Positions 7,257-17,243 are shown, numbered from the stretch's first letter. The stretch is 52,517 bases of DNA from Desulfonauticus submarinus (GCF_900104045.1 NZ_FNIN01000012.1:1-52517); one strand, 5' to 3'. Notes: a model not told the origin generated them from the letters alone. A program made the numbers and translations.

Positions 7257-7499
7257 ATGAAAGAAAAAGAACTTTTATTAAGCCTACTTTCCGATGCTGA
7301 ACTTATGGCAAAATTCAAGGAAAATCCCAAAGCAGTATTAAAAGAAAAGGGAATTGATGTTCCTGAAGATGTGGAAATTAGGGTTGTGGAAGAAACAGAA
7401 AAGGTAAAGTATTTTGTAATTCCTTATGTGGGTAGCGATGCCCCAGCTAGTATTGAGGAATTGGAACAAAGGACAGCAAAATATTGGATTATAGCGTAA
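7257..7499 (+). CDS. NHLP-leader (nitrile hydratase-like) peptide, RiPP precursor candidate
   Basis: An 80-residue peptide with a nitrile-hydratase-alpha-like leader: LLSDAELMAKFKENPKAVL, KGIDVPEDVEIRVVEET and KVKYFVIP. Such leaders precede modified peptides (RiPPs of the NHLP group). The tail after the leader is about 24 residues, YVGSDAPASIEELEQ to AKYWIIA. It lacks cysteine and the usual GG cleavage site, and has only a few serine/threonine residues. The start has an excellent AAGGAGG. It lies 112 nt after the M50/PqqD protease gene and is followed by a strong terminator. No modifying enzyme is adjacent. It could also be a small nitrile-hydratase-like protein of other function. Confidence 0.8.
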   Translation: MKEKELLLSLLSDAELMAKFKENPKAVLKEKGIDVPEDVEIRVVEETEKVKYFVIPYVGSDAPASIEELEQRTAKYWIIA

Positions 7500-7539
7500 A
7501 AATTTAAGTTGAAGTTTATAATTTTGTAGAATACTTGTT

Positions 7540-7584
7540 AAAAGAATCCTCGACGTACTTTTTTGTGACGTCGAGGATTCTTTT
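7540..7584 (+). terminator. Strong intrinsic terminator after NHLP peptide
   Basis: A perfect 17-bp inverted repeat: AAAAGAATCCTCGACGT at 7540-7556 and its complement at 7568-7584, with an 11-nt loop rich in T. The A/T ends make it potentially bidirectional. It closes the M50-NHLP unit. Confidence 0.85.
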
Positions 7585-7591
7585 GTTATGT

Positions 7592-7663
7592 GATATTGAA
7601 GCTAAAAAATATTATGCAGGTACAAGATATAATTTAAGTTTTGATAAAAAGAAGGTTAAGTGA
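7592..7663 (+). pseudogene. Duplicated C-terminal fragment of the CARF-winged-helix gene
   Basis: The frame reads IEAKKYYAGTRYNLSFDKKKVK and stops at TGA 7661-7663. It matches the tail of the CARF regulator (IESEKRYAGTRYGLNIDKKN). The nucleotide similarity includes TATGCAGGTACA and continues past the stop into ATTAAAAAAAGTAAA. No start codon or upstream part remains; the terminator hairpin abuts it. It is a remnant of a second CARF-winged-helix gene or of a duplication that accompanied insertion of the M50-NHLP cassette. Confidence 0.8.
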
Positions 7664-7703
7664 GAAAATTAAAAAAAGTAAATAACATAAGGAGAAATTA
7701 AAA

Positions 7704-7961
7704 ATGAGAAAAAGTTTATGGGTAATCATAGTGTTATTGGCTTTGGTTATAAGCACTATTGCTAGTGCAGGCATTTGGACATCTATTAACTCTTTGACCT
7801 TAAAAGAAGTAAAGCCTTCCAAAACTTATGCTTTAGACGTGGTAGGCTTAAATGTAAGAGTATATGAATTTGACACTCAAGAAGAGCCTGTTCATCATTG
7901 TGTTGTTATTTTTACAGAAAGTAAGTATAAAGCTCCAGTAATGCAATGTTGGAAAAAATAA
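7704..7961 (+). CDS. Small secreted protein, unknown
   Basis: An 85-residue protein with a signal peptide (MRKSLW, hydrophobic core, cleavage after ASA about residue 22), leaving a mature chain of about 63 residues with exactly two cysteines near the end (HHCVV and MQCWKK). They could form a disulfide in the periplasm. AAGGAG lies 9 nt before the ATG. It lies downstream of the duplicated CARF tail and converges with panB, with 4 nt between the stop codons. No family is recognised, and a link to the NHLP cassette is uncertain because the terminator separates them. Confidence 0.7.
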   Translation: MRKSLWVIIVLLALVISTIASAGIWTSINSLTLKEVKPSKTYALDVVGLNVRVYEFDTQEEPVHHCVVIFTESKYKAPVMQCWKK

Positions 7962-7965
7962 AGAG

Positions 7966-8802
7966 CTAACTTTCTTTTAACTCTTTTAATTCTTTTTCAT
8001 TTATAGAAAAGCAGTGTTCGTGTTGAGGAAATTTTTCTTCTTCTACTTCTTTTTTAAATTGTTTTACGGCATTTTCTATTTCTGGGTTAAGGTTTAAATA
8101 TTGTTTTACAAATTTGGGAACAAATCTATCAAACATGCCTACTAAATCGTGAAATACTAAAACTTGTCCATCGCAGTCCTTTCCCGCACCTATACCAATA
8201 GTAGGTATAGAAATATTTTCTGTGATTAATTTAGCTATAGGCGCTGGAATTGCTTCTAATACTATACTAAAACAACCCGCTTCTTCCAGAGCTTTAGCAT
8301 CTTCTATGAGTTTTTTGGCTGCTTTGGCTGTTTTCCCTTGAACTTTAAATCCTCCTAATTGGGCGATGCTTTGAGGTGTTAGTCCTAGATGGCCTTGTAC
8401 AGGAATGCCAGCATTGATGATGGCTTTTATTTGAGGAATAACTGTTGCTCCTCCCTCTAATTTCACAGCTTGAGCTCCACCTTCTTTTAAAAATCTCCCA
8501 GCATTTTCAACTGCTTGTTCTGGACTTATTTGATAGGACATAAATGGCATATCTCCTATGACCACAGAGTATTTTACAGCTCTACTTACGGCCTTTGTAT
8601 GGTGGAGCATTTCTTCCATAGTGACAGCTAAAGTGTCTTTATGTCCTAATACTACCATAGCCAAAGAATCTCCAACCAAAATCATATCTATTTGGCATTT
8701 ATCTAAAAGAAGGGCTGTTGGGTAGTCGTAAGCAGTTAGCATAGATAGTTTTCGTTTACCTTTTGTTTGTATTATTTCTGGTATAGTCATAGGTTTAGTC
8801 AT
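7966..8802 (-). CDS. panB: 3-methyl-2-oxobutanoate hydroxymethyltransferase
   Basis: Ketopantoate hydroxymethyltransferase, the first step of pantothenate synthesis: transfers hydroxymethyl from 5,10-methylene-THF to 2-oxoisovalerate. The 278 residues show the TIM-barrel family signatures [21 protein letters not shown] (D45 metal ligand), VKLEGG and [21 protein letters not shown]. Length is normal. The start overlaps the end of holA by 8 nt, so it is the last gene of the leuS-lptE-holA-panB run; no panC is next to it. Confidence 0.97.
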   Translation of the reverse strand: MTKPMTIPEIIQTKGKRKLSMLTAYDYPTALLLDKCQIDMILVGDSLAMVVLGHKDTLAVTMEEMLHHTKAVSRAVKYSVVIGDMPFMSYQISPEQAVENAGRFLKEGGAQAVKLEGGATVIPQIKAIINAGIPVQGHLGLTPQSIAQLGGFKVQGKTAKAAKKLIEDAKALEEAGCFSIVLEAIPAPIAKLITENISIPTIGIGAGKDCDGQVLVFHDLVGMFDRFVPKFVKQYLNLNPEIENAVKQFKKEVEEEKFPQHEHCFSINEKELKELKES

Positions 8803-9775
8803 GGAGCTCTCCTTTTTTTAGATTACTTATTTTAAATATTAGATAATCTAGTGATTCTGATGGTGTTATTTGCCCTGTTTTTATTTTTAGTTCCAAGTCT
8901 AAACACAAGTCAAACAAGAATCCTATTTTGCTAGGCCCCAGTTTTAGAGCAAGATTTTTTTTTCTTTGTTGGACAAAATTAGGTAGATATACCTTTTCTC
9001 CAAAATAGAGCATCCATAATATTTTGGCCTCTCTTTCTAAAAGCGAGAGTAAGGGGAAAATTATATTTTCTTCCTGACCCAGGTAGCTGTTTTTATAGAG
9101 CCAGGTTTTAAAGGAGTGGGGAGAGGTTAAAAGAAGATTTATAAAGTCAAAAATATTTTCATCTATCTCTAAATTTAAAATTTGAAGATGTTCTTCTTTT
9201 ACTTCTTGATCTGCAGAGGCTAAAATTTCTAATTTTTCCAGTTCATGTAGACAGTATGTAGAATCAAGAGGCAAAAGTTGGCTTAATTTGTTTAGGAGTA
9301 TAGGGGGAATGGTTATTTTTTTTTCTACAAAATAATTTTGAATGAATTGGGCAATATTTTTTCGGTTGAGTCCTTTAGAGCTAAATATCCATTTATTTTT
9401 TTGAGCTAGTTGATATAGAGCATGTTTTTTAAACCAAGCTGGCCAAGGAGGTTCTTTAGTTGACCATTCCTGTTCAAAAAAAAAGATACTTAGAGAAGAT
9501 TTGTTAGTTGTAGTAAGATAAGGTTTTACTTGATCCCAGAATCCCTTATTAAGCTTGTTCGCTAGACGCACTACTACAACTTTTCCAGGTCCAAATAAGT
9601 TAGCTGTAGAAATGGAGTTCCAAAATTCTGACTCTAAAGGCTCGTCTGCCCAAAATACTTTTTTTTCCCAATGTTCGAGCTGAAATTGTTTAATTGTTTT
9701 GGCAAGACGTATGTTTAATATCCCACTATCTGGGCTTATAAAAAACAAAAAATTAGGTTTGTGAGGCTTAGGCAT
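8795..9775 (-). CDS. holA: DNA polymerase III delta subunit
   Basis: A 326-residue HolA-type clamp-loader subunit that opens the beta clamp. The sequence is divergent: the N-terminal part has [21 protein letters not shown] and [15 protein letters not shown], the central part [19 protein letters not shown], and the C-terminal collar region [19 protein letters not shown] and [21 protein letters not shown]. The order leuS-lptE-holA is the standard proteobacterial arrangement and supports the call. It is 8 nt from lptE and overlaps panB. Confidence 0.85.
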   Translation of the reverse strand: MPKPHKPNFLFFISPDSGILNIRLAKTIKQFQLEHWEKKVFWADEPLESEFWNSISTANLFGPGKVVVVRLANKLNKGFWDQVKPYLTTTNKSSLSIFFFEQEWSTKEPPWPAWFKKHALYQLAQKNKWIFSSKGLNRKNIAQFIQNYFVEKKITIPPILLNKLSQLLPLDSTYCLHELEKLEILASADQEVKEEHLQILNLEIDENIFDFINLLLTSPHSFKTWLYKNSYLGQEENIIFPLLSLLEREAKILWMLYFGEKVYLPNFVQQRKKNLALKLGPSKIGFLFDLCLDLELKIKTGQITPSESLDYLIFKISNLKKGELHD

Positions 9776-9783
9776 TTTTTTAT

Positions 9784-10281
9784 TTAAAAATCATTGTTAC
9801 TCAGTTGATTTAATCCTAAACGTAAGCACTCATCTACTGCTTTTGCAAGAGCCTCTTTTTTTTCTGCCTCAGAAGTATAACTTTCACTATAAGTAGTCGG
9901 TTTAGTTTTTAAGACAACAACTCCCTTTGAATCTTTAAAAATTAAAGATAAACTTACTTTTGCTGCATATTTAAAAGTTAAATCGTTTTCTTCTTTTGTT
10001 TGTTCTGAAGTGCTTATATGTTCTATTCTTACAATTAGACTTAAATCCGCAGTATTTTGACTGATGATTTTAGCGTTGCTTCTTTTAGTAATTTCTTCAT
10101 TTAAAAAGCTTCTTATTTCTCCTTCTAGCCATGATTCCTGAGATGGGTTGATAACTTTTTGAATAATTATAGTTTTGGCGTTATTGGGAAAAATAATAGG
10201 AATTGTAGCACTAAAGTGATAGCCACAACCCAAAGTTATTAAACCAATAGCTATAGATAAAATAAAAGATTTTAAATACAT
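9784..10281 (-). CDS. lptE: LPS-assembly lipoprotein LptE
   Basis: A 165-residue outer-membrane lipoprotein that plugs LptD during lipopolysaccharide insertion. The signal peptide ends in a lipobox (LITLGC, Cys19), followed by the family's GYHFSATIP and a Sec-exported alpha/beta domain (WLEGEIRSFLNEEITKRS). It directly abuts leuS (one base apart) and precedes holA, the conserved order. Its presence implies an outer membrane with LPS. Confidence 0.88.
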   Translation of the reverse strand: MYLKSFILSIAIGLITLGCGYHFSATIPIIFPNNAKTIIIQKVINPSQESWLEGEIRSFLNEEITKRSNAKIISQNTADLSLIVRIEHISTSEQTKEENDLTFKYAAKVSLSLIFKDSKGVVVLKTKPTTYSESYTSEAEKKEALAKAVDECLRLGLNQLSNNDF

Positions 10282-12780
10282 TTATTTAACTACAATATTT
10301 ACTAATTTTTTAGGTACTACAATAGTTTTTACTATTGTTTTTCCCTGAACGTGTTTTTGTACATTGCTATCTTCTAGTGCTTTGGCTTTTACTTCTTCGT
10401 CAGAGATATTTGCGGCAACCTCTATTTTGCCCCTAAGTTTCCCATTTACCTGAATAACAATAGTTAAAGTATCTTGTTGTAATGCTTCTGGATCTGCTTT
10501 TGGCCAGCTAGTTATTGCCAAGTGTTCTTTATATCCAATCATTTGCCACAATTCTTCGCAAATATGAGGCACAATAGGATAAAGTAAGCAGCACACTGAA
10601 CTTAAGGCAGAAGAGAGAAGTTTAGCTCCTATTTCATCTTGTTTAAGTTCATCTTTTACCAGATAAATAAGATTTACTAACTCCATTACAGCGGCAATAG
10701 CTGTATTAAATTGAAATTTTCCCTTTAGGTCTCTGGTCACCTTGTCTATGGTTTGATGTTCTTTAAAGAGTAATTTTTTGGCATTAGGAGAAAGGTTATT
10801 TTTATCTATTTTGCAGGCAGCACCTACTGGAGAAAGTATAGGAAGCAGTTCTATGATAACTCGCCAGAGACGATTTAAAAATCTAAATGAACCATCAATA
10901 CCTTGATCACTCCATTCCATGTCTTTTTCTGGTGGAGCTGCAAAAAGGCAAAAAAGTCTTACAGTATCTGCTCCATATTTTTGAATCATTTCATCTGGAT
11001 CTACAACATTTCCTTTAGATTTAGACATCTTAGCGCCATCTTTCAAAACCATCCCTTGGGTAAGGAGATTTTTAAAAGGTTCATCAAGATCTATATATCC
11101 TAAGTCGCGCAGAACTTTTACAAAGAAACGAGAATAAAGAAGATGCAAAATTGCGTGTTCTACGCCTCCAATATATTGGTCTACTGGTAACCAATACTTT
11201 AAACTATTGGGGTCAAATGGTGCATCTTCTTTGCGAGGAGAGGTATAGCGTAGAAAATACCATGAAGATTCAACAAAAGTGTCCATAGTATCTGTTTCTC
11301 TTTTAGCTTTAGCGCCACATTTAGGACAGGTTGTTTCTACAAATTCTTTATATTCTGGTAATGGAGAGCGTCCATCTTCTTTAGTTTTAACGTCTAAGGG
11401 TAAAACTACTGGCAAATCCTCTTCTTTTACTGGGACTAAACCACACTTGGGGCAATAAATTACAGGGATAGGGGCTCCCCAGTAGCGTTGGCGAGATATA
11501 TTCCAGTCTCTTAAGCGATAATTGACAGTTCTTTTGCCTAAATTTTTCTCTTCAAGGTATTTAGCTATGGCCACTTTTGCATCTTCGTTAAATAAGCCAT
11601 TAAATTCGCCTGAATTAACTAAAAAGCCTTGTTCTGTATAGGCTTGAGTCATAGAAGAAGGATCTAGAGTTTCATTTTTAGGTTGAATAACCACTTTAAG
11701 GGGTAAATTATATTTTTTAGCAAATTCAAAGTCTCTTTGATCATGGGCAGGAACAGCCATTACAGCTCCTGTTCCATATTCTGCTAAGACAAAATTTGCC
11801 AAGTAAATTGGCATTTTTGCTCCTGTAACAGGATTGATACAGTATCTTCCAGTGAATACTCCTTCTTTTTCTAAGTCTTCAGAAGTTCTTATAATTTTGT
11901 CTAATCTTTTTGTCTTTTCAATAAATTCTTTGCAAGCCTTTTCTTGGTTAGTTCCAGAAATAAGAGCTGGAACAAGGGGGTGTTCTGGGGCCATACTCAT
12001 AAAGGTAGCTCCAAAAAGAGTGTCTGGTCTGGTGGTAAATACCCTAATTTTAGTGGCTTCGCCATCTACTTGAAAATCGATTTCCACACCTTCACTTTTT
12101 CCAATCCAATTTTTTTGCATGGCCAATACTTTTTCTGGCCAGCCGCCCTTTAATTTTTCAAGATCCGCAAGTAATTCTTCTGCATAATCAGTAATTTTTA
12201 AAAACCACTGTTCTAATTCTTTTTGTTCTACTACAGAGCTACATCTCCAACAGAGGCCTTCTTCCACTTGTTCATTGGCAAGCACAGTATGACATCCAGG
12301 ACACCAGTTTACAGGTGATTTTTTACGATAAACAAGCCCTTTTTCCCATAATTTGAGAAAAAATAGTTGTTCCCATTTGTAATATTTGGGATGGCAGGTA
12401 GCGATTTCTCTGTCCCAGTCATAAGAATAACCAAGTCTTTTTAACTCCTTGCGCATATAATCAATATTTTCATAGGTCCATTTTGCTGGATGAACATTGC
12501 GTTTTATAGCTGCATTTTCTGCAGGAAGCCCAAAAGCATCCCACCCCATAGGATGTAATACATTATATCCTTGCATTGTTTTTAAGCGAGCCACTACATC
12601 GCCTATGGAATAGTTTCTAACATGGCCCATGTGGATACGTCCTGATGGATAGGGAAACATTTCTAGAACATAATATTTTGGTTTTTTAGAATCATCTTTT
12701 ACCTTAAAATATTCTTTTTCTTCCCAAATTTTTTGCCATTTAAGTTCAATTTCTTGAGGATTGTAATTTTTCTTGTCCAT
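10282..12780 (-). CDS. leuS: Leucyl-tRNA synthetase
   Basis: An 832-residue class I synthetase charging tRNA-Leu. It shows the HIGH-type motif HMGH in [14 protein letters not shown], two zinc-binding-like CPGC/CWRC and CPKC pairs, the editing domain with the [19 protein letters not shown] segment, and [12 protein letters not shown]. Length is normal for bacteria. Its promoter is not obvious; the unknown gene upstream ends 16 nt away, so transcription probably comes from the rib operon. Confidence 0.98.
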   Translation of the reverse strand: MDKKNYNPQEIELKWQKIWEEKEYFKVKDDSKKPKYYVLEMFPYPSGRIHMGHVRNYSIGDVVARLKTMQGYNVLHPMGWDAFGLPAENAAIKRNVHPAKWTYENIDYMRKELKRLGYSYDWDREIATCHPKYYKWEQLFFLKLWEKGLVYRKKSPVNWCPGCHTVLANEQVEEGLCWRCSSVVEQKELEQWFLKITDYAEELLADLEKLKGGWPEKVLAMQKNWIGKSEGVEIDFQVDGEATKIRVFTTRPDTLFGATFMSMAPEHPLVPALISGTNQEKACKEFIEKTKRLDKIIRTSEDLEKEGVFTGRYCINPVTGAKMPIYLANFVLAEYGTGAVMAVPAHDQRDFEFAKKYNLPLKVVIQPKNETLDPSSMTQAYTEQGFLVNSGEFNGLFNEDAKVAIAKYLEEKNLGKRTVNYRLRDWNISRQRYWGAPIPVIYCPKCGLVPVKEEDLPVVLPLDVKTKEDGRSPLPEYKEFVETTCPKCGAKAKRETDTMDTFVESSWYFLRYTSPRKEDAPFDPNSLKYWLPVDQYIGGVEHAILHLLYSRFFVKVLRDLGYIDLDEPFKNLLTQGMVLKDGAKMSKSKGNVVDPDEMIQKYGADTVRLFCLFAAPPEKDMEWSDQGIDGSFRFLNRLWRVIIELLPILSPVGAACKIDKNNLSPNAKKLLFKEHQTIDKVTRDLKGKFQFNTAIAAVMELVNLIYLVKDELKQDEIGAKLLSSALSSVCCLLYPIVPHICEELWQMIGYKEHLAITSWPKADPEALQQDTLTIVIQVNGKLRGKIEVAANISDEEVKAKALEDSNVQKHVQGKTIVKTIVVPKKLVNIVVK

Positions 12781-12796
12781 AGGTTCTCCTCGCTTT

Positions 12797-13276
12797 TTAA
12801 GTAGTTGTTGATAGGGATATGGAGTTATTGAAGTTTATCTTTGTTGTGGAATTTTTACTTTCTCTTAAATCGTATTTTTCTTTAAAGCAAACGTGAGTAA
12901 ATTTTTTTATCCATTTAGTGAAAACTTCTTCCAAAGAATAATTTTTTACTAAAAAAAAGAATGTGCCATCCCATTTTTTAAAACTTGGCCAAATACTTTC
13001 TCCCCATTTAGTTAAAGCATCGATTAAAGAAAGTTTATAAATGCTAACCAATACCGTGGGATCAAAGCAGATGTGTTTTACATTTAAGCCAGAAATGGCC
13101 TCAAATAATACTTCTCCAAAAGGTTGGCTGGGGTGAAAAAATAACTGAAGCCATGCAGTTTTATTAGCATCTATTTTTAAGATAGTTTTAGCTTTATTTT
13201 GGCTTTTATGTAATTTTAAAATTAATGCAGGTTGGGGCAAAAGTGTATATTTATCTATCAAGCCCAAGTTGACCAT
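12797..13276 (-). CDS. Hypothetical protein between nusB and leuS
   Basis: A 159-residue protein I do not recognise. It overlaps the end of nusB by 26 bp and ends 16 nt before leuS, so it belongs to the operon. There is no signal peptide or membrane helix. The sequence is rich in F, W and K, with a [14 protein letters not shown]-like start, [19 protein letters not shown] in the middle and a serine/threonine-rich end. The position suggests a lineage-specific gene of the nusB-leuS neighbourhood. Function unknown. Confidence 0.65.
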   Translation of the reverse strand: MVNLGLIDKYTLLPQPALILKLHKSQNKAKTILKIDANKTAWLQLFFHPSQPFGEVLFEAISGLNVKHICFDPTVLVSIYKLSLIDALTKWGESIWPSFKKWDGTFFFLVKNYSLEEVFTKWIKKFTHVCFKEKYDLRESKNSTTKINFNNSISLSTTT

Positions 13277-13742
13277 TGTTTATATCCCTAGCAATGGCAT
13301 CTAAAATACCATTTACAAATGTCTTAGAATGTAAATCCCCAAAATTTTTAGCTAATTCCACAGCCTCATTAATACTTACTTTAGGTGGTATATCTGGCCT
13401 AAATAGAAGTTCAAATGTAGCTAGTCTTAAAATAGTAAGTTCTATTTTTGCTATTCGATTTATTTTCCAGTTAGTAGAATATCTTGCAATATGGTCATCT
13501 ATTTGGGATAAGTTTTGGATTACTCCATTTATAAGTTCCCAGGCAAAAACAGCTTGGTCTGGATAAAAATTATTTTTTCTTTTATCTGGGAAGTTGTCTA
13601 AACTGAGTTGTAATTGTTTTAATATTTTTTCTGGGCATTCACTCTGTAAGCTAAAATTAAGTGCATACAGAACTTGAAAAGCAAATTCCCGTTGTTTTCT
13701 TCTTGAAGGAGTTTTATCTAATTTTGGACTTGTTTCCTGCAT
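13251..13742 (-). CDS. nusB: Transcription antitermination factor NusB
   Basis: A 163-residue all-helical RNA-binding protein that, with NusE (S10), binds boxA for rRNA antitermination. Family signatures: SRRKQREFAFQVLYALNF near the N-terminus, then DDHIARYSTNWKINRIAKIELTILRLATFELLF and SINEAVELAKNFGDLHSKTFVNGILDAIARD. The start overlaps the end of ribH by one base, the common ribH-nusB pairing. Confidence 0.96.
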   Translation of the reverse strand: MQETSPKLDKTPSRRKQREFAFQVLYALNFSLQSECPEKILKQLQLSLDNFPDKRKNNFYPDQAVFAWELINGVIQNLSQIDDHIARYSTNWKINRIAKIELTILRLATFELLFRPDIPPKVSINEAVELAKNFGDLHSKTFVNGILDAIARDINNGQLGLDR

Positions 13743-14212
13743 TAGATCTGTTCCATTACCCTAATAGTTTCTAAAAGAGCTTGGGCTGCTTCAGCTCCTT
13801 TGTTTCCAGCTTTGCTTCCTGCGCGTTCAATGGCTTGTTCTAATGTATCTGTGGTAAGTACCCCAAAACCAACAGGAGTTTCTGTTTCTAAGCTAACTAG
13901 GGCAATTCCTTTGCTAGCTTCTGCGGCAACATAATCAAAATGAGGAGTGGCTCCTCTAATGATTGCTCCTAAACAGATTACCCCATCAAATTTTTTACTT
14001 TTAGCTAACTTTTTGGCCACAAGAGGAAGTTCAAATGCGCCAGGAACTCTAACCAAGGTTAGGTCCTCTTTTTCTAGACCATGTCTAGTTAAATAATCTA
14101 CTGCCCCTGCAATGAGCTTGTCTACAATAAAGTCATTAAATCTGCTGGCCACAAGGGCAATCTTAAGACCTTTAGCTTCCAATTTTCCTTCAATGGTCTT
14201 TAGGTTCAACAT
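13742..14212 (-). CDS. ribH: 6,7-dimethyl-8-ribityllumazine synthase
   Basis: Lumazine synthase, the penultimate step of riboflavin synthesis, which condenses the ribityl-uracil with dihydroxybutanone phosphate. It is 156 residues long with [36 protein letters not shown] and [25 protein letters not shown] (catalytic histidine in PHFDYV). Length is standard. It lies between ribBA (41 nt) and nusB (one-base overlap) in the rib operon. Confidence 0.97.
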   Translation of the reverse strand: MLNLKTIEGKLEAKGLKIALVASRFNDFIVDKLIAGAVDYLTRHGLEKEDLTLVRVPGAFELPLVAKKLAKSKKFDGVICLGAIIRGATPHFDYVAAEASKGIALVSLETETPVGFGVLTTDTLEQAIERAGSKAGNKGAEAAQALLETIRVMEQI

Positions 14213-14253
14213 TTTTTATCTCCTCTTAAAATTTTATTTCTGAGAATAAAACT

Positions 14254-15459
14254 TTATTTTGTTATGTTGTTTAAAAGGTGTCCTAATTTATCTCTTTTAG
14301 TTCTAAGATAACAGAAGTTTTCTTCACATGGTTTAATTTCGATAGGCACTCGCTCTACAACTTCTAATCCGTACCCTTCTAAGCCTACGATTTTTTTGGG
14401 GTTATTGGTCATGAGACGCATTTTGCTTATGCCCAAACTTACTAGAATTTGTGCGCCTATGCCATAGTCTCTTAAATCTGGTGGAAAGCCAAGGGCTAAG
14501 TTTGCCTCTACAGTGTCTTTCCCTTGTTCTTGCAGGGCATATGCCTTGATTTTATTGGCAAGACCAATACCTCTACCTTCTTGGCGCATATAAAGGATAA
14601 CCCCTTTACCTTCTTTTTCTACCATTTGCATAGCTGATTTCAGTTGACTTCCACAATCACAGCGTAGAGATGCAAAAACATCTCCTGTTAAGCATTCGCT
14701 ATGCACTCTGACTAGAACTGGTTCGTCTTTGTCCCATGTCCCTTTAACTAAAGCAATGTGCGTTTCTTTATCTGTTTCGCTTTCAAAGGCAATGATTTTA
14801 AAGTTCCCATAAGCAGAAGGTAGGTGAGCTTCTGCTACTTTTTTTACCAGAGAATCAAAACGCATTCTATAGCGAATCAAATCTTCTATTGTACAGATTT
14901 TTAAGTCATGTTCTTTGGCGAATTCTTCTAGGTCTGGCATTCTAGCCATGGTGCCATCATCTTTCATAATTTCACAGATTACAGCAGCTGGCTTAAGGCC
15001 TGCTAATCGGGCTAAGTCCACACTTCCTTCTGTTTGTCCTGCACGTTGTAAGACCCCTCCTTTTCTAGCTTTTAGGGGGAAAATATGACCAGGAGTTACA
15101 ATATCTTGAGGCGAGACATCATCTTTAATCGCAGTGAGAATGGTAGTTGCCCTGTCATGAGCAGAAATTCCAGTGGTTACTCCATCTCTGGCTTCAATAG
15201 ATACAGTAAAGGCTGTGCCAAAGCGAGATCCTCCGCGTTGAGGTTGCATTGGTAATTCTAATTTGTCGATTAATTCTGGTGCCATAGCTAAACAAATAAG
15301 ACCACGACCATATTTTGCCATAAAATTAATAGCTTCTGGAGTAACCTTTTCTGCAGCTATAGTAAGGTCTCCCTCATTTTCTCTGTCTTCGTCATCTACT
15401 AAAATAATCATTTTGCCTTGTTTAAGATCTTCAATTGCTTCTTCTACACTACACTTCAT
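14254..15459 (-). CDS. ribBA: Bifunctional DHBP synthase / GTP cyclohydrolase II
   Basis: A 401-residue fusion supplying both riboflavin precursors. The N-terminal RibB half makes dihydroxybutanone phosphate from ribulose-5-phosphate ([11 protein letters not shown] acidic metal site; [21 protein letters not shown]). The C-terminal RibA half opens GTP, with the zinc cysteines in [19 protein letters not shown] and the [16 protein letters not shown] motif. Both halves look intact. It sits between ribE and ribH. No FMN riboswitch was found upstream of the operon. Confidence 0.97.
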   Translation of the reverse strand: MKCSVEEAIEDLKQGKMIILVDDEDRENEGDLTIAAEKVTPEAINFMAKYGRGLICLAMAPELIDKLELPMQPQRGGSRFGTAFTVSIEARDGVTTGISAHDRATTILTAIKDDVSPQDIVTPGHIFPLKARKGGVLQRAGQTEGSVDLARLAGLKPAAVICEIMKDDGTMARMPDLEEFAKEHDLKICTIEDLIRYRMRFDSLVKKVAEAHLPSAYGNFKIIAFESETDKETHIALVKGTWDKDEPVLVRVHSECLTGDVFASLRCDCGSQLKSAMQMVEKEGKGVILYMRQEGRGIGLANKIKAYALQEQGKDTVEANLALGFPPDLRDYGIGAQILVSLGISKMRLMTNNPKKIVGLEGYGLEVVERVPIEIKPCEENFCYLRTKRDKLGHLLNNITK

Positions 15460-15470
15460 TTTTGACCTCT

Positions 15471-16124
15471 TTAAAATCCATATTTTTGTAAAAAATCCAA
15501 AGTAATTCCACTATCAGGTTTGGATTTTTTTTCACTATTTGAGTGAGTTAAAAAACTATGCACATACTTGCCTATTAAGTCTGTTTCTAGATTAACTAAG
15601 GTCCCTTTTTGCCAAATAGAAATGGTGGTTTCTTTTTTAGTTGCAGGAATAATGTTTACTGTAAGATAACCAGAACCACAAGTGTTTACTGTAAGACTAA
15701 TGCCATCTAAGGCTACTGAACCCTTGGGAATAATAAAAGGGCTTAGATCACTAGAAAATTTTAAGGTGAAAATGGTTGATTCTCCTTTGGGAGTAATTTC
15801 TACTACTTCTGCTAGGCCATCTACATGCCCAGAAACAAGATGTCCGCCTATTCTAGAGTTTAGTTGTAAGGCTTTTTCTAGGTTAACTTTGTCTCCTGAT
15901 TTAAGAAATTGCAGGTTGGTTCGTTTTAGTGTTTCTTCTGAAGCATAAGCTTCAAAGTAATTATGGCCAAAGTTTTCTACAGTAAGGCACACTCCATTTA
16001 CTGCAATGCTTTCTCCTTTTTTAAACTCAGAGAATTTAAATGTTTTTACTACTAATCTTTTTTCTTTTAGAGTAGGACTAATTTCAAGAATTTGTCCAAT
16101 GTCTTCAATAATACCTGTAAACAT
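15471..16124 (-). CDS. ribE: Riboflavin synthase, alpha chain
   Basis: A 217-residue enzyme that dismutates two lumazines to riboflavin. It consists of two lumazine-binding barrels in tandem: [12 protein letters not shown] with [14 protein letters not shown] and [12 protein letters not shown]-like [12 protein letters not shown], then the second barrel with [13 protein letters not shown]. The internal duplication is typical. It lies 3 nt after ribD and 11 nt before ribBA. Confidence 0.96.
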   Translation of the reverse strand: MFTGIIEDIGQILEISPTLKEKRLVVKTFKFSEFKKGESIAVNGVCLTVENFGHNYFEAYASEETLKRTNLQFLKSGDKVNLEKALQLNSRIGGHLVSGHVDGLAEVVEITPKGESTIFTLKFSSDLSPFIIPKGSVALDGISLTVNTCGSGYLTVNIIPATKKETTISIWQKGTLVNLETDLIGKYVHSFLTHSNSEKKSKPDSGITLDFLQKYGF

Positions 16125-16127
16125 ATT

Positions 16128-17243
16128 TTAATCTCTTGGTTGAAAAATAAGTAATAAGTCTTGATCTACTTTTCGATGTTTTTTTAGTTTCAAGGACAAA
16201 CAATCTTGAATAGAGTTTGCCTTTCTTCCCCAAAAGCTAGAAATACCTGCTTGGTCCCCCATAATTTTTGGTGCAAGAAAAAGCCAAAATTCATCTACTA
16301 GATGATTGAAAAAGAAGCTCTGAGCAATAAATCCACCGCCTTCTATTAGTATATAGTAGTATTGGTTTTGAAAAAGCCAGGAGGCAACTTTATATAAGTC
16401 TAAAAAGTTATCTTTTTCAGGTACAAGAATCGTTTTAATTCCCAGGTTTTTAAAAGAGTTTATTGTTTTTTGATTGTCTTTATTTTGTAGAGCAAAAAAG
16501 ATAGTTTCCTGTGGTCTTTTACTCCCTAGATAATATTGTATGGGATTAGAAGGAAGATGTTTTGTTAAAATAATTGCCTTGGGAGTAGAAGAGGTGTGTT
16601 TTAAACGTACAGTAAGTTTTGGATTATCTTTTCGAAGGGTTCCACCTCCAATTAAAACTCCATTTACTTTTGATCGCAATTTATGAACTAATTTACGAGA
16701 TTTTTCACAGCTAATCCAATTAGAGGCGCCCGTAGAAGTGGCAATTTTCCCATCTATAGTTGAGGCTAATTTGAGATAAAAAAATGGTCTTTTTTGAATA
16801 GTCCAACAATAAAAATCTCGGATCAAATTTTGGCATTCTTTTTCTAAAATAGGATAAACAACTTTTACTCCCTGTTGTTGGAGAAATTGGGCACCTCCAC
16901 CATTTACTTTAGGGTTAGGATCTAATGTTCCAATATAAACCTCTTTTATTTTTGCTTCTAATATAGCTTTAGTACAAGGTGGTGTTTTGCCATAATGATT
17001 GCATGGTTCTAAAGTTACAAAAAGGGAGCATTTAGAGGTATCAATTCCTTTTTTTTTCGCATCAGTAATAGCTTCTACTTCTGCATGAGCACAGCCATAT
17101 TTCCGATGATATCCTTTTGCTACAATTTGTCCATCTTTAGTTAGAACTGCGCCTACACATGGATTGGGGGCTGTTTTCCCTTTTCCTTTTTTTGCTAAGG
17201 AAATTGCCATTTTCATGAATGTTTTGATTTGTCTGTCAGTCAT
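16128..17243 (-). CDS. ribD: Riboflavin biosynthesis deaminase/reductase
   Basis: A 371-residue bifunctional enzyme. The N-terminal zinc deaminase has CAHAEVEAI and LEPCNHYGKTPPC. The C-terminal NADPH reductase has KLASTIDGKIATSTGASNWIS, LIGGGTLRKDNPKL and ILIEGGG. It performs steps two and three of the GTP branch. It is the first rib gene in this run, following the related comEB deaminase 31 nt upstream. Confidence 0.96.
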   Translation of the reverse strand: MTDRQIKTFMKMAISLAKKGKGKTAPNPCVGAVLTKDGQIVAKGYHRKYGCAHAEVEAITDAKKKGIDTSKCSLFVTLEPCNHYGKTPPCTKAILEAKIKEVYIGTLDPNPKVNGGGAQFLQQQGVKVVYPILEKECQNLIRDFYCWTIQKRPFFYLKLASTIDGKIATSTGASNWISCEKSRKLVHKLRSKVNGVLIGGGTLRKDNPKLTVRLKHTSSTPKAIILTKHLPSNPIQYYLGSKRPQETIFFALQNKDNQKTINSFKNLGIKTILVPEKDNFLDLYKVASWLFQNQYYYILIEGGGFIAQSFFFNHLVDEFWLFLAPKIMGDQAGISSFWGRKANSIQDCLSLKLKKHRKVDQDLLLIFQPRD

